Below are positions 10,090 to 22,986 of a stretch of 64,000 nucleotides of DNA, piece after piece (positions within the stretch are counted from its first letter, which is position 1; each line of letters opens with the position of its first letter). Location of the stretch: NCBI RefSeq assembly GCF_000264905.1, contig NW_006763151.1, positions 307,643 through 371,642 on the forward strand, in the 5' to 3' direction. The notes below the pieces were generated by a model. That model had not been told where the DNA came from. It did no database searches and saw only the letters and a program-made list of their open reading frames with translations. The DNA comes from Stereum hirsutum FP-91666 SS1. Its lineage: Eukaryota > Basidiomycota > Agaricomycetes > Russulales > Stereaceae. Both the position numbers and the translations under genes were made by a program.

Positions 10090-13086
10090 TTAGGCCCTAG
10101 CAGCAGCAGCAGCCCTACTTCTCTCTTCCGCCAAACTCAACTCAAGCACAAACCTCAGCTCCTCATCCTCCTCTTCTTCAATCATCCCAACATCAGAGTC
10201 TGTTTCTGCACCACCAGCGCTACCACCAACAGCAGAGGCAGCAGCTGCACGAGACGCAGGACTACCAACGTTCGTCACGGGGGCCACAACAGGCGACATG
10301 GACAACCTCCTCGCCCAACTAACACCACCTTGTTGCGGGAACGATCCCACAACGGAGCTGGTCCTCGAAACACCTGGCGAACTGCTAGGCGATCCATTCG
10401 CGCTATTGGTCCGACTCGTCAAAGGCGAGCTCCAGGCGTTGCGTCCACCAACTCCACCTACAGATGAAGAAGCCGAAGCAGAGGACTTTCTCGTAGGGGT
10501 GAGAATCCCAGACGAAGATACTGAGCCAGACGTTGACACGGGCGGGAAGTCTTGCGTTCGGGGAACGGGTACAGGCAGTGCTGACGATGCTGAGGAACCA
10601 TCGAGAGTCAGAGGAGTAGGAGACAAGCCCCCTGCTTCCATCGGCTCAGGTTGAAAACGAGGTGATATTTGGATCTTGCTATTGGAAAGAGAAGGAACAA
10701 CGAGCGGGAGCTTTCTTCCGTATGATGAGGAGATGGAGGAAGGTGTCCCGCTGACTGGCCTCGTCAAGGGCCTGATGGGTGGCGAACGAGACGATGTCGC
10801 TCCGAAGGGAGGGGAGGACGTTGAGGATTGTCTATTAGTAAGGCCAGTGGCGGAGATACCATCCGAAAGACCTTCGTCCATGTCCACATCGAAGATGCCT
10901 TCCTCGGTGCCGGCATTCGTACTTGGCCCGGGGCGATCACCAGACGCTGCCAGAATATCCTCCTGTCTCCGCTCTTCGTCACGGCTGAGCATAAGGACAT
11001 ATTCTACGGCCTCGCGTTCGCTTAGACCAAGCGTGGAGAGTGTAGAGGCTTGTTCCTTCGCTCTGTTCAACGAGCGCTTGATTTCTAGCGATTCTTCCCC
11101 GATGTCTTCCGCGCCTTCCGCGATATCTTGACGCATCTCATATTGTTCTGTTCGAAGGAGAACAATGTAAGTGACGGTTGATCGGCATAGCCCGGAGAAG
11201 CTGAAGACTTACGCTGCCACTTGGTCATGCCGCCTCCACTGCCCACGCCACCGCTCCTACTCTTTGCTTTACTCTTGCCCTTCCACCCATTTCTTGCTCC
11301 TCCGCTCAACGGGCCCACTCCCTTCCACGCAACGATCTTACTTCCAACACTTGCAACGAACTGATCTTTCCCGACCAATATCTTGCTCACACTCTCCGGC
11401 GCAACAGGAGCGAAAGACCGGACGGGTTTGAGGGTAAGAGTGTCGAAGACCTTGATATGACCACGAGAAGAGCCAGCGATTAAGATGGCATTGGTCGTAG
11501 AGACGGAAATAGAGGTGACGAAAGCGTCTGCGAAAGCGTCCATGCGGCGAGTGGCGGGCACTGTCCAATCTCCCGCCGATGGGGCGGATGAGAGGGTTGA
11601 AGAAGGCAAAAGCTCAGGTGAGAAGACGGGATTTCCATCCCAGTCGTAGACACTGATGCAGCCGAGACGATCGCCTACGAGGATGAAGCTCGCCTCGTCA
11701 CGGCTCGAGGAGTAAAAAGGCTTGATAGATGAAATGGAGCCAAAATCGGCGTCGCCAAAGGTTATGCGCTCGACTTGTCCGGTCTGGGTATCGACCTTGT
11801 GGCGGTAGAAAGTTGCTTCATCTTGATAAGCGGTGAGGATAGAAATCCGTCCAGAAGGCTGGACGTCGAGGAAGAGAAAGGATATCTCTGGCTTGTCGGC
11901 GGATGAGCCGCCGTGAACCTGCGATGCCGGAGTACGAGGGGAAGGAGGTGTGATGTGGACCTCCTTTATCTGCGGTTGAACTACGCCAGGAGTGTCGAAG
12001 GTAGAGGCATCAAACCCGATGTAGACGATGACTTTGCCGCTCTGCAATCCGACGACGACGATTCCGTTGTCCAAGTCTTCGAGCACCTTCACGCACGGAT
12101 CCGTAGTCAACCCAGTAACCGCCTTCTCTGATGTCCACGCGCATCCAAATCTCCTAACATTCCAGACCTTGACTTTGCCATCCGCTCCTGCACTCACACA
12201 CGCCTTCCCATCATTCGTCCACACGACGTCGTTGACAGCTCCCTGATGCTCTTCTTCAACTTTACTCTTTTCCATCCTCGTCGCTGCTCTGCCACCACTC
12301 ATCGTCCTCATATGCCAACTGACGGAGATCGAACCATCTCTGAATCCCCATACGATTCTCGCCGCCGCGCTTTCGGAGGCGAGAGCGCAAGCTGTGACAT
12401 TGGGTATAAACTCTGCGTTGGGATTTCCGACACCGACACCGTGTAGAGAGCCTGTGGCATTGAGGAACCCCTTGACGATCTTGCCTATGGAGGGCGTGGA
12501 GCGCGCGACTATTCCGTATTGGATGGACGAAGATAGGAGCGCATCGTCGGACATCAGGTGGATGTCGGAGATGGAGGCATAATGAGGTATATGTGCGACC
12601 GTCGTGGCGCGACAGAGCTGCCAGCGTCTACACAACACCGAGAAAAATCAAGGCGATGATTTCGTTAACATACTGGCAGCAGAATAGGGAGAAGGAGCCC
12701 ACACACCTCCTAAGATTATAACGAGAGACAAATTCTCTCTTCCAAGTGGCCTCTGCCTTCCGCAAAGTGATGCAATTGACATCAGTGAGGTCTGTCTCAG
12801 GACCTATGGCCAAGAACTGGCAGAGGAAAGCTCGATGCCAAGTATTATCGTCCTTTACGTGTTCGTACAGCTGTTTGTTAGCCCTCCCGAGAGCAAGAAG
12901 AGTTGCCGGGTCGAGGAAAGAAGTGATATGGGTGAGAGATTCGGATGGGAGTTGTAAGAGTGAGATACGGGGTACGTGAAGAGCGGAGCTGGGGGTGCCA
13001 TGCTGGGTATGATTGCGAGTCGATTGCTGATTTCTGGTTGGGATAAAACTGTCTTTGAGAGAATTATCGGTGGGGCGAATGTGCAT
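10090..13086 (-). CDS. F-box / WD40-repeat protein with C-terminal UIM (Pof10-like)
   Basis: Three exons, 13086-12707, 12627-11213 and 11147-10090, give 950 residues. An F-box lies near residues 42-90 (LLQLPSESLTHITSFLDP to NTWHRAFL), followed by YNLRRRWQLCRA across intron 1. Residues ~150-580 form WD-type repeats, for example AVNDVVWTNDGKACVSAGAD then GKVKVWNVRR, and ILIAGSSRGHIKVFDTL. After a short basic linker and a long Ser/Pro-rich segment the protein ends in EEDEELRFVLELSLAEERSR, a good ubiquitin-interacting motif, with a second helix like it near the start of exon 3 (SEREAVEYVLMLSRDEE). F-box proteins recruit substrates to SCF ubiquitin ligases; WD40 repeats usually hold the substrate. 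The UIMs suggest binding of ubiquitinated targets (inference). Fission yeast Pof10 has a similar F-box/WD layout. Confidence 0.8.
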
Positions 13087-13793
13087 AAAAGACTTGGGTG
13101 GTAAAAGCTGGAAGGGTTGCGTCCACAGAGTACGATCTTCTGTGGTCTGCGCTGGGCTCGCTCGTCGTGGTCAACGTCAAGAGAGCAGTCATCCACCGAA
13201 CAGGAGATCCACCGACGTCACACGGAGTCACAGACCGTCACGCTGGTCTCAAAATGCTAGAGAAATTCATGGAAATATTCATCAACGAAAGAACTTTTGG
13301 GAAAGACGTGTACGGTATTTGGAGGAGATTGTGAGCTCGTGTGGATGAGCGGAGACGTGTATAGACGTAATGGACAGGCATACACTCTGCAACGAGGCGA
13401 GCAGCATGGCGAAGGGCACACATTGACGGAACAGTAAAGCATCAAAAACAGAGTTTAATGCCCATTGACTACGCCCTCAGACTCTCCATTATAGACTGTA
13501 TATTTGACGAGAAAAGAGTCGAGATGAGGGTGATGTTTGTGGCGGCTAAACTGCGCCACACAAGCAGCTCAGCGACAGTTCCCGCTTCTTCTCTGGACAG
13601 GAGAAGTGTGAAGCAATGGTCGGTGAGGGGCCGATGATGGGCATGAATTGATGTACTGATGTATACCAGGTTCGTTTCCGCTGTCTCCATTCACTAATTA
13701 TTGGCGTTATTCCAAGGCGGGGACAGGGCCAATGCGATGTGGGGCGAATATACTCATACAACCAATTTCCAGTTCCACTGCGACATCCACAGA
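13087..13793. other. Intergenic between F-box/WD40 5' end and ARPC5 3' end
   Basis: No gene supported. Short frames on both strands lack motifs. Both flanking genes run on the minus strand, so this stretch holds the F-box gene promoter and the ARPC5 terminator region. Confidence 0.5.
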
Positions 13794-14489
13794 TCATACC
13801 ATACGACGGTCGGTCATCGTCCTCACAATACATCCCACACCAGCGACCTCTGTTAACTATCCAGCCAACAGTCTCGCATCAGTATCACGTACCCCGGAAA
13901 TGATACGCAAGAGCGACGGAATGTACCTTCTCGTGCCATCCCAGCAACACGCTCCCACTCACATCTCCCCAGCCAGGAAGAGCCATACCCTTGTATAGGT
14001 ACTTCATCAGGGTATCTTGTGTGTCTGGAGGGAGCGATTTGACGACGTTGGGGATGTCGGTGGATTTAGTGCTGTTGAGGATTGTTACGAGGGTTTGTAG
14101 TGTAAGATTCTGTAATCATGTCCAAATATCCGTAGTTTATCATGAGGCATATGATCAGTAAACGAAAGTGTTGAGGGTAAAGCAGTACGCACTTTCGCCT
14201 CATCAACATTCGCTCCGTATGGTGCGTTCTCAAGAATCGTTACCAGAGCGCCGGCAATATCACCCCTATAACAATACGAACAGACAGAGATGCTTGTCAG
14301 ACCAGGATGCATATACCTCAACATAGACTTGACGTACTTGGACAGTAAACTCCGTACAGCGACGGACTTGGCCTTAGCTTCGTCCAGGACCTGAGATGGA
14401 TCGCGAGGGTCTGGCTCGTACAGCTCGCTTTCTAGCAGCACGTCCTCATCAAAAGCATCGATATCGATCTTTCTGAAGGCACCATCCAT
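13794..14489 (-). CDS. ARC15: Arp2/3 complex subunit 5 (p16-Arc, ARPC5)
   Basis: Four exons (14489-14338, 14265-14193, 14109-13927, 13856-13794) give 156 residues, the usual size of ARPC5. Diagnostic segments are MDGAFRKIDIDAFDED at the start, GDIAGALVTILENAPYGA, LMKYLYKGMALP, a WHEK motif, and a C-terminus EVAGVGCIVRTMTDRRMV matching the family's conserved IVR-x-T end. Together these identify the smallest subunit of the Arp2/3 complex, which nucleates branched actin in cortical patches and endocytosis. I chose the ATG at 14489 rather than the in-frame one nine bases upstream, because homologs start directly with M-x-x-x-FRKID. The symbol is the yeast name. Confidence 0.92.
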
Positions 14490-17400
14490 GATGTACAAGC
14501 AAACGACAAAGTTCTAGTCAAACCAATCGGAGAACGTTGAAGGATGAAGCTAAAGCAGGCTAGGTAAAGTGGAGGTCGGTAAAGCACTGGTAAAGCAGAG
14601 GCGTGACGCGCTCAATGGCGGTGAACTTGGTGTGACAGGCATTGCAAATTGGGTGCCACATCAACGCCACATTAGATACCGACGTCCAAGTTCAAGCCCT
14701 CAAGCTCTTAACAAGTCTCATTCTCTTCTGTTCAATTTCTGGCCTAGTGAACTAATATAAATCCAATAAGATAGATACTACAAATATGGACCAATGAAGG
14801 GAATGAAGCGCTTGGGCGTTAAGCTCGTTCTACAGTCTTGTTTCCTCCACTAGAATTTTCCTGTCCCTGTTCCATCATATCAAGCTTGTATCAAGCCGCC
14901 CAATTTGACGGTCGCGCCGGCGGATAGGAAAGTTTATGTGGGTCGAAGGACGATACGGCATCGTCGATCTCCCTGAGGCCGACGGCCGGTCTTGTTTCGA
15001 GGTCCCGCGCATTCTCCCGCTTGATCATCTCGCACGGTCTTCGCACCTGTAAGAACGAAGCGGCCAACTCAGCTCGAACTTAGATCGACGGCAAGTATTC
15101 CGCCTTGACCCAGACTCGATTGGAGTTGCAGGGAAACAGTTGCTTGAAGACGACGAAGGTCCGGGGTTGTCGGCTGCAGTCGGGAGGCCGCCGCGGGATC
15201 GATATCACGGGGGCCACGAAGCTTGAGTTTGGGCGTTGTTGAGTAGGTTACAGTAGCGATACGACGAGACAAAAAGGATTGACAAAGAGCGCCGCAGGAT
15301 ACTGCAGATAAAACACATATGAATCCTTGTTATCTCGAAAAAAGGGTTTCTCACCGTATGATCGCCCTAGGCCTTCAGACGTCCACGATCACCAATGAAT
15401 TCTGAGACGACCAAGGACCTCTTGCTATCTCAAAATTTTGAGAGCACAAGTACCTTCCCAGTAAGAGAGCTTCCTTTCGGCCTATGAAGGTCCGCGGATG
15501 CCAATCAGTTTTGATGTGGCCATGGACTTCTCGTCGTCTCGGGAGTCGGAGAGTACAGGAATGCTTTCCCGCTGTGAGACTTCGTACCTATGGATGTCTT
15601 CGATTCCTAATCAGTTCTAATACGTCGTCCAAGAACTTCGTTTCCAGATTCTAGAAAGGATATACGAGCATGTTCTCCCACCATGCAGTTTTCGAGGCTT
15701 CGGAATGATAGATACCTTCGAATGACAGTCTCGATAGTTCGAGAGTGAGCCCGCTTTCCAAGAACCTACACGTTCGCCATGCTTATACTTAGGCACTGTA
15801 TGCTTTGATGCCCTGAGCTAGTTCAAAGCTGGCGGCATCGTCGGCGGAGTCTGAGAAAGCACGGAAGTACAGTAAGCACCAAAACGAAAGGTCGGGGAGA
15901 GGAATACCTTCAGAACCACCTACCACGCTTTCATCAATAAGAAGGACTGTACTCAATGCTTCCTTTGTCAGTGATGTAGGCCTGGATATAAAATCATTTG
16001 ACGCCTGTTACGGCTTTGGGGACACGAGAAATGTCATGGTTACAGAGAGCTGGAATATTGGTGGAGGTATACGTGCCAGCTCGCGCGAACAAATCTAGGA
16101 ATATAAGAGGATTGAACACAAGGCGATAGTTGGGCAAAAGGAATGATAACATGAGGTTTGACTTCGGGCTTCGGGATGTTCCTAGCCATGTTGCCTGCCA
16201 CAGATGATGAGTGCCTTTGGAGTGCCTGTCCGGATGAATATCAAAGAAGGATGAGTTACAGGAACGTGAACAATAACAAAAGCCAAACAACGACAAACGA
16301 TGCCGTTCACACGTTCTTGATCTAAAAATTCCAGGCTGTTCTCCTCTACTCTTCCAGATGCCAGGCATCCTTAGGCATCCTTCTCAAAATACATGAGAAG
16401 GCCCGTAGTCGGTGAGGATGACTTTGACCCTGACTAAGTATATGGCATGTTTCAGCTATCGCAGGCAGGAAGGAACGTACGTACTACACAGCAAGTTGTG
16501 TACCGATTGAGAGGGAGCTGCGCGGAGGCTTATTCACCGTTCCAAGACGTGTTCAACATACATCGCTTCTGAGTCAGGAGGTCACCATCATCGACCTGTA
16601 GGTTAGTGCGAGAAGCAAAAATAGTTGACCCTGCCTGCCGACCCCACAAAAGGATCTGGGGACGTACGGTGAGGTTGAAGCTGACAGCCTGAAAATTAAA
16701 GTACCCTCGGTCTAAGCAGCTCTAGCTACGCGAGACTCGCGTGTTTGCAGGTCGAGTTGGAGGTCGCAAAAGTCTCTCAACTGAGCATGGCGAGGCAATA
16801 TTTGTGCGTACGAGGACGGCACTCAGTCACAGTTGAAGTGGATAGTTAAAATGATGGCCGGCCGTGTCTGTTTGTGCCGAAGGAAAGAGCCGGAGGTGCC
16901 CACTTTCTTCCTGGATCACGCACAAAACACGGGCCGGCTTTGGATCAAGAAGTGCTCAATGCAAATTCAGGACCCACTTCCTCCTCAGTCTCCCACAGGT
17001 TGCCCACAGGTTGCCCACAGGCCTTCCTTTAGTCAACGTGTCAATCCCTTCCCCTTCCTGCTTTCCCGCTTTGAAGATGGCGCTGATGAGCGCTTGAGCA
17101 CCGGAAATACAACCTGATTGAGAGGCCTCTGGCAGCAGTACGATCTCGAGAATATCTACGTCTTTGCATGGAAGTTTTTGCATACTGCCAGGGCCTCCGT
17201 ATTTTCTCGCTTCCACATAGGAAAAGACAGCGTATCCCCCCAAAAGATATCGCGTATCTCGTTAGTCGGCCTCCACCCACCCTGTGATAGTACCTTCGCG
17301 TGGTTCCTCGTATCAGCGTAAGACACATTTCCGAGTCTTCGTTCCACAAGGGCTACTGACCTGATGTGAAGTTTCTCCCATACGGCCCTACAGGAACCAT

Positions 17401-17946
17401 CTCGTCGATCGTACTGGAGGCCTTCTGCCGCAGACTCGCAGAGCTCAAATTAATTCCTCTATTCTGAGCGTTCACGGGAAGCTTTGGCTCAGACTTAGCG
17501 TCGATGTTCCGCATTTGTCGCGTTTCGAAACCAAGATCTCGTGCAGCTGGATTTCTTTTTGTCGAGAACGATTGTCGTTGGTCGATGATCTTCTCCGTAG
17601 ACCGCCTTGCAAATTCGGTTCCAACGAGAAACTCTGCGGCTGCCTACGGCTGAATAGATGAAGATCAGATCCACAGAGATCATCCCTTGGCAACCCTACC
17701 AGGCAACCTTGTCGGCAGGTCGCTTTCCCTCTTTTCGGTGTCGCTTGACGCATGTGCTTCTGAAGCCGCAGGCAACCTCGATTGCGCCACGGTATATTCT
17801 ATAAAGCGATGGTGCGGGTCGCCTGTTAACGTTCCCTTGATCCCGTCTTGATCCTCCCCAGTTCTTATTTTCCGTCGTCCTCGCCATTTGGCCTGGTCAA
17901 TTTAACTGGCACACCTGTTGTTTCATTTGGTCTCAACCTCTGAGAG
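14490..17946. other. 3.4-kb gene-poor interval
   Basis: No frame longer than about 124 codons and none with motifs. The interval contains the decayed tandem repeat at 15280-15720. Otherwise I see only unremarkable sequence, including the 5' flank of the DUF6534 gene and scattered short frames on both strands. Confidence 0.5.
15280..15720. repeat. Degenerate ~105-110 bp tandem repeat, about 3.5 copies
   Basis: Copies begin near 15387 (GATCACCAATGAATTCTGA), 15497 (GATGCCAATCAGTTTTGAT) and 15602 (GATTCCTAATCAGTTCTAAT). Each is followed at similar spacing by a GGACTTCT-like word, an ATCTCNAAA/TCTCGGGAG-like word, a CTTTCCC-like word and GGCCTATG/GTACCTATG. A partial copy seems to precede at about 15320-15386. 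Copies have diverged and show no coding potential. Confidence 0.6.
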
Positions 17947-19923
17947 ATGTCGGCCGGAACACCCGCCCAGCTCATGTGAGTGTACTGCAACCAGGACAAG
18001 TTCCGTTCCAAAATCTGACATAACTTGCGTGACTCGTGCTCGGATAGATGGGGGCCTATGCTCATAGGGACTTTCCTCAATGTGCTGTACGTGTACCATC
18101 CAGCGCATTCGACGGCTTGTACTCCTCTCGCTCAAACGAACGCCGTAGGCTCTATGGCGTCTCTGTCACCCAGATGTACATGTATTACAGCGGTTACAAG
18201 AAGTAGGCTTCCACGATTTCATCATGCGGGGAGTTTTTCTGACAACATTACTTGCAGGGATAAGCCATGGATGAGAGCGTTTGTCTGTCGACTTCGTGCA
18301 TCATACCGGAGGGCGCCCTCTGATTTTTGTGCGCCTAGATCATCTTTCTGTTCTTGGCGGACACTGTCAATACCGCTTTCGACATGCAGATGTGCTATGA
18401 CGCTCTGGTGAACCATTTCGGTATGCATGGTCCATGGTTCCTTCTTACATCGAGCTCAATTCCGTTGTAGGCGACCAGACCTTCATTCTAGCTGCAACTT
18501 GGGGTTAGTCCTACCATCCCAGATATGAGAAAGCACATACTGACGACTCTCGGGTGTACTCAGTGTTCGCGGCAGGTACGTTGGTCAATCATGTATCTGT
18601 ATACAAAGATACTCACCGGAGGCTGGCTGCTAGATCCCGTCATGACAGTACGTCCACTACTAGCAACTTTCCTCGCCTTGGTCTCAGTTGTCACCTTGAT
18701 CTGCAGGGTATGATCGGGATGTCCGTTCAGCTCTTCTTCTCGTGGAGAATCAAGGTCCTCACGGGAAGCATATGGGCCGCGTTGTTTGTCGGATTCTTTG
18801 GGGTTGTGCAGTTCTGTACGTTGTCTGCCTTATTCCCTTGCTGTTCGACGCCCCTCACGATGTAGATAGTGGCTGGACTCGCAACCTCTATTGCCGTCGG
18901 GATCATTCCTCATTTCCTCGACTTCCAAATCTTCAAACCCGCCGTTGTCGTTTGGCTCGCTGGCTCAGCGTTCTGTGACTCGATGATCACGGTTGTTTTA
19001 GTCACTTATTTGGTGAGCTGACCATGTCGCGTGCCGAGCAATCGATGGTGTTGACTTGGATCTAATTTAGCGCAGAAACAAGACCGGTTTCGTGGTTACG
19101 GACGGCGTAGTGGACAAGATTATCAGATGTTCGACTTCCTTTTGCAAATTTCTTCCTTAGCCTGTTTGCTGACGAAGCTTCCACATGTAGTGACTGTACA
19201 GACCGGCGCCATAACATCCGCTGTGAGTTCTTCGTCTCGTAGCCGTCCAAAATTTCACTTTACAGCGGCTAATCAGGCTCTTCCCTCAACAGGTTGCCAT
19301 TGTTAGTTCTGCCACTTCGACCTTGTCTACCTGCAACGTACTCACCGAGTGATTCCTCCTACCAGATCGACTTGGTGTTGTTTTTGGCAAACGTGCGCCA
19401 TACTCCCCATCTAGTGTTGCTTCATGATCTAATTTTATGTCTCTCGACCAGCCTGCAGGGCTGTGAGTTATCGACAATGGTAGAGATTCTATACATGAGA
19501 CGGCATTCTAACTTTATTTCCGCATTAGCCACCTCGCCTTCAACATCCCACTGTCTAAACTTTACACCAACTCGCTCCTTTCTAGTCTGAATGCCCGTGG
19601 CGGCTGGGCATACAACTCTTCTTCTCGGCCAGACCCGCAAAACCACAGTGTCAGCCTTCAACAACGACGCCGTGACGTAGTCAACTTTGAGGCGTCCACC
19701 GTCCGGCCAGAGGTATGTTGCACTCGCACCCTTCTTATTTGCGTTCCTACATCGTAATTTGATTGTCTGCTGACGACTGTCCGTACAGGTCTATGTCAAT
19801 GTTGAGAGTCACGAGATGACGGACCAAAACGGAAGCGATCAAAAGGGAAGGTCTTTCATGGATCCCGAGTCTCTAGACTCGAAAGAAGATTCGCTCAGCA
19901 TGGGAAGGCCAACTGTCGTGTAA
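17947..19923 (+). CDS. DUF6534-type seven-helix membrane protein
   Basis: Assembled from about 14 exons whose phases all fit. Key segments: LIGTFLNVL (helix 1), LLYGVSVTQMYMYYS, FLADTVNTAFDMQM, QLFFSWRIKVLTGSI, LATSIAVGIIPHFLDFQIF and GSAFCDSMITVVLVTYL. Next come the conserved RNKTGF and TGAITSAVAIIDLVLFL, and finally the family hallmark FNIPLSKLYTNSLLSSLNAR. The ~75-residue tail is polar and charged, ending GRPTVV. Two very short exons are needed to keep the frame: 19293-19301 (VAI) and 19452-19462 (11 nt, NPAGL junction). The family is abundant in agaricomycetes and of unknown function; a plasma-membrane or receptor-like role is only a guess. Start chosen at 17947 because AQL then WGPMLIGTF reproduces the family start. 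Confidence 0.82.
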
Positions 19924-20808
19924 ATGTGCAGTCTTGGATATATATTCTCGGTTCGCTGTCGTTCCCTATTCATTACTTCTTCGAAGATATTCACAGGGTC
20001 CGATGAGGTATATAGATTGACACGATTGTCGTTTGTGTTTCTTGAAAAGTCGTTGCGGGCGGTTTTCCGCCACATACACGCTGTAACCCTAGATTATTCT
20101 TTTGTTATCGTTCTACTCTCTGGATATCTTACACGATAGTTGTTTTTGCTGAGATCTGTACCCACATCTTTCGGCGTGTCACCCCGTCCTGACCGAGCGA
20201 TTCCAGGTGCCCGATTGACAGCATCGTGGCAAGAACAGAGCGGCAGCCCGCCATTTAACCTCCCGGCGGCCATTTCAGCCGCTTACTCAGGAAGATTTTC
20301 GTCACCAGGGGCAGTCTGTCAAGCAGACTCGGGGAGGAAGGGGAGGGTGAGTTTGGTTGATGACCTCCATCCAAACGGAGCGGGCCATCGTGAAGGAGGA
20401 AATCATTTTTAGTGGAGTCTTTCGCTTTCAGCGCTGCTTGCATGTTTTCGAGAATAGTTGATATGTTTGCCTGTTCTGTCACAAATGAGCCGAATGCTAG
20501 TCAAGGATAAAACTCGACATTTTCTTGCACCTTCCTCACTTCAGTCTGCGTACCGGTAGGGACAAATATCTCGAAGTGTTTGGCTACAGGAGAACGTCAC
20601 ATATGTCTCTTCTCGTTCTTCGCCATTTGCTAAATCACACTATTTAACCTCAATCTCGGGCCATTGCGTATATACCTACTACATTCCACATGCATGAACG
20701 CACAAAACTGACTCGATTTTGAAGTACGATAGGCATCTGTTCATTTTACTTGTACAACATCGATTCTTTTGGTTCTCCTTCATTTATCCCAACTTTCTTC
20801 ACACCGAC
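19924..20808. other. Convergent 3' intergenic (DUF6534 / ADE13)
   Basis: Nothing gene-like. It lies between two stop codons facing each other, so it holds two terminator/polyadenylation regions. No repeats noticed. Confidence 0.5.
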
Positions 20809-22986
20809 CTAAACATTTAATTCAGCCTTCCCGGCCTTCTGGATTGCCTTCTTGAGCTCCTCATCCGCCAGCGCAGGCTCCACCCACTCTTTCAAGAACT
20901 TATCCACCTGCTCCGGCGCCCGGCCAATGAAAGACGTCGGGTCGAGCAAAGACTCGAGCTCGCCCTTGATGGGGTCGAAGTAAGGGTCTTTACGGACGCG
21001 ATCGATGAGGTCGTTCTCGAGGCCGAGTTGCTTGACTTGATAACCCGCTTCGTGCGACAAAACCTAAATGCGCATGAAAGGCACCGGTAAGCGCCCTGAC
21101 ACAATCAATATGGAGGAGAAGGAAAGACGAGCCCGAATCTTCTCATGCGCCTCCTGCCTATCACCACCCTTCTTCACAATCGCCATGATCAAATTCTCCG
21201 TCGCCATAAACGGCAACTCCTGCCCGATCCTCCTCTCGATCACCTTCTCGTACACCACTAAGCCCTCGCTCACGTTCTGCAGCGTGCTCAAGACGATGTC
21301 GGCCGTCAGGAATGCTTCGGGGAGTGTGACACGACGGTTGGCGGAATCATCGAGTGTGCGCTCGAACCATTGGACGGAGGAGGTCATGAGCGCGTTTTGG
21401 TGGAGTGTGAAGAGGTGGCGGGAGAGGGAGCAGATGCGCTCGGAACGCATGGGGTTACGTTTGTAGGCCATGGCGGAGGATCCGATTTGAGTAGACTCGA
21501 AGGGCTCTTCGACTTCCTGTGGCGATGTTTACGGTAAGCACTCTAAACGGATTCGAGAAGGATTTGTCAGGAAATTTACCTTGAGGTTCGCTAAAAGTCT
21601 CAGGTCAGTGGCGATCTTGTGTGCGGTAGCACCAAAGGAGGCCAGGGGAGAAAGGACATCGATGTCGATTTTCCTCGAATAGGTTTGCGATGTTACGGGG
21701 TATGCATATTCGAATCCAGACAGCTCTGTCACGAGTTTGTCAAGCTCCTCTACCTATTTTTGATGATGATACCAAAAAAATGACCATTGAGTCAAAATGA
21801 GGATTCCCGATAGCATATTTGCATACCTTGTCATGGTCGCCATCGAAAAGAGCGAGGAAGCTAGCCTGGGTACCAGTAGTCCCCTTGACTCCACGGAAAC
21901 CAAGATCATCACGAGCCCTCTTGATATTCCTAAGATCCCACAGAAGCTCCTGTGGCGTGAAGACGGATCGTTGCCATCGCCTCCGGTCAGCATTTTGACA
22001 GATCGAGCAACAGGGTCAAGACATGACCGACCTGGATCCACAATGTAGCTCTCTTCCCCACCGTGGTCAGCTGCGCGGGCTGGAAGTGGGTAAACCCAAG
22101 AGTGGGGAGTGCACGGTATTGTTTTGCGAATGTGGCGAATCGGTCGATGACGACGGAAAGTTTTGCGAGGATCATGGTGAGGGCTTGGCGGATGAAGATG
22201 AGGTCGGCGTTGCTAGTTACAGGTTATAACAGGCATCGAGCATTACAGATAGAGAGTAGACGAGGATCCACTAGATTGAATACAGTATCTTCTGCGATGG
22301 AACAGGGCGAAAGACTCACTCGGTGACATAGCACGATGTGGCCCCTAAACTAGAGAGCGCCACACACACCACATGTAATGCAAAGAAGACCTCAGAGCAT
22401 TCCTTGAGTGATCCCTGCGAAGCTAATATATACGCACTGGATGATACCAGCAGCAGCAGGCGCCATTTGTCCAAAGGTGTGCACATGCGCCATGACATCG
22501 TGCCTCCGTTTCTTCTCCTCCTCCGCTGCGATCTCGAACTGTTTCGCATCCAGATGCTGCACTCACCGGTGAGTAATCATCGATTTGATAAAATGTCGCA
22601 CATAATACATGAGGATAAACGCCGGTGAGAGCTTTTATCATGTACGCACAAGGTTTGTCTTCATTTCCTCAATGGCCTGGTCTGAGATGGGCAATCCGAG
22701 TTGCTTCTCTGCTTGTGCGAGGCTAAGCCAGAGCTTTCTCCACGTATGAAAACGGTTCTAGTGATTTATAGTTCGTCTTTCAGCTGGAATTCATACAATC
22801 AAGGATGGTGTAAAGCCTTTGAAGGGAGTAGAAGAATGTAGCCCACCTCTGCAGAGAAGAGATGTGCCATTTCCTTGCTGGCATAGCGGCTAGACCACGA
22901 ATATGTTCAAAAAAAGTCATCCAGACTGCATATACTGTGTGAACAAACCTTGCTAGAGGGGTCTGGTAGGTGTCAAATGATTCCAT
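20809..22986 (-). CDS. ADE13: Adenylosuccinate lyase
   Basis: About ten exons; the first six are 22986-22949, 22889-22847, 22757-22650, 22556-22438, 22349-22320 and 22212-22032. The start reads [12 protein letters not shown], and [14 protein letters not shown] follows across intron 1. Catalytic-region segments are MAHVHTFG (His of the first signature), [63 protein letters not shown] and the lyase signature [16 protein letters not shown]. The C-terminus ends KAGKAELNV. The enzyme releases fumarate from SAICAR to give AICAR and from adenylosuccinate to give AMP in purine synthesis, as a cytosolic homotetramer. The gene diverges from a small unknown gene across 258 bp. Confidence 0.95.

Noticed and set aside
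15994..16368. 124-codon minus frame in the gene-poor interval
   Set aside because: Composition rich in Ser/Cys/Arg without pattern; no supporting splice sites.
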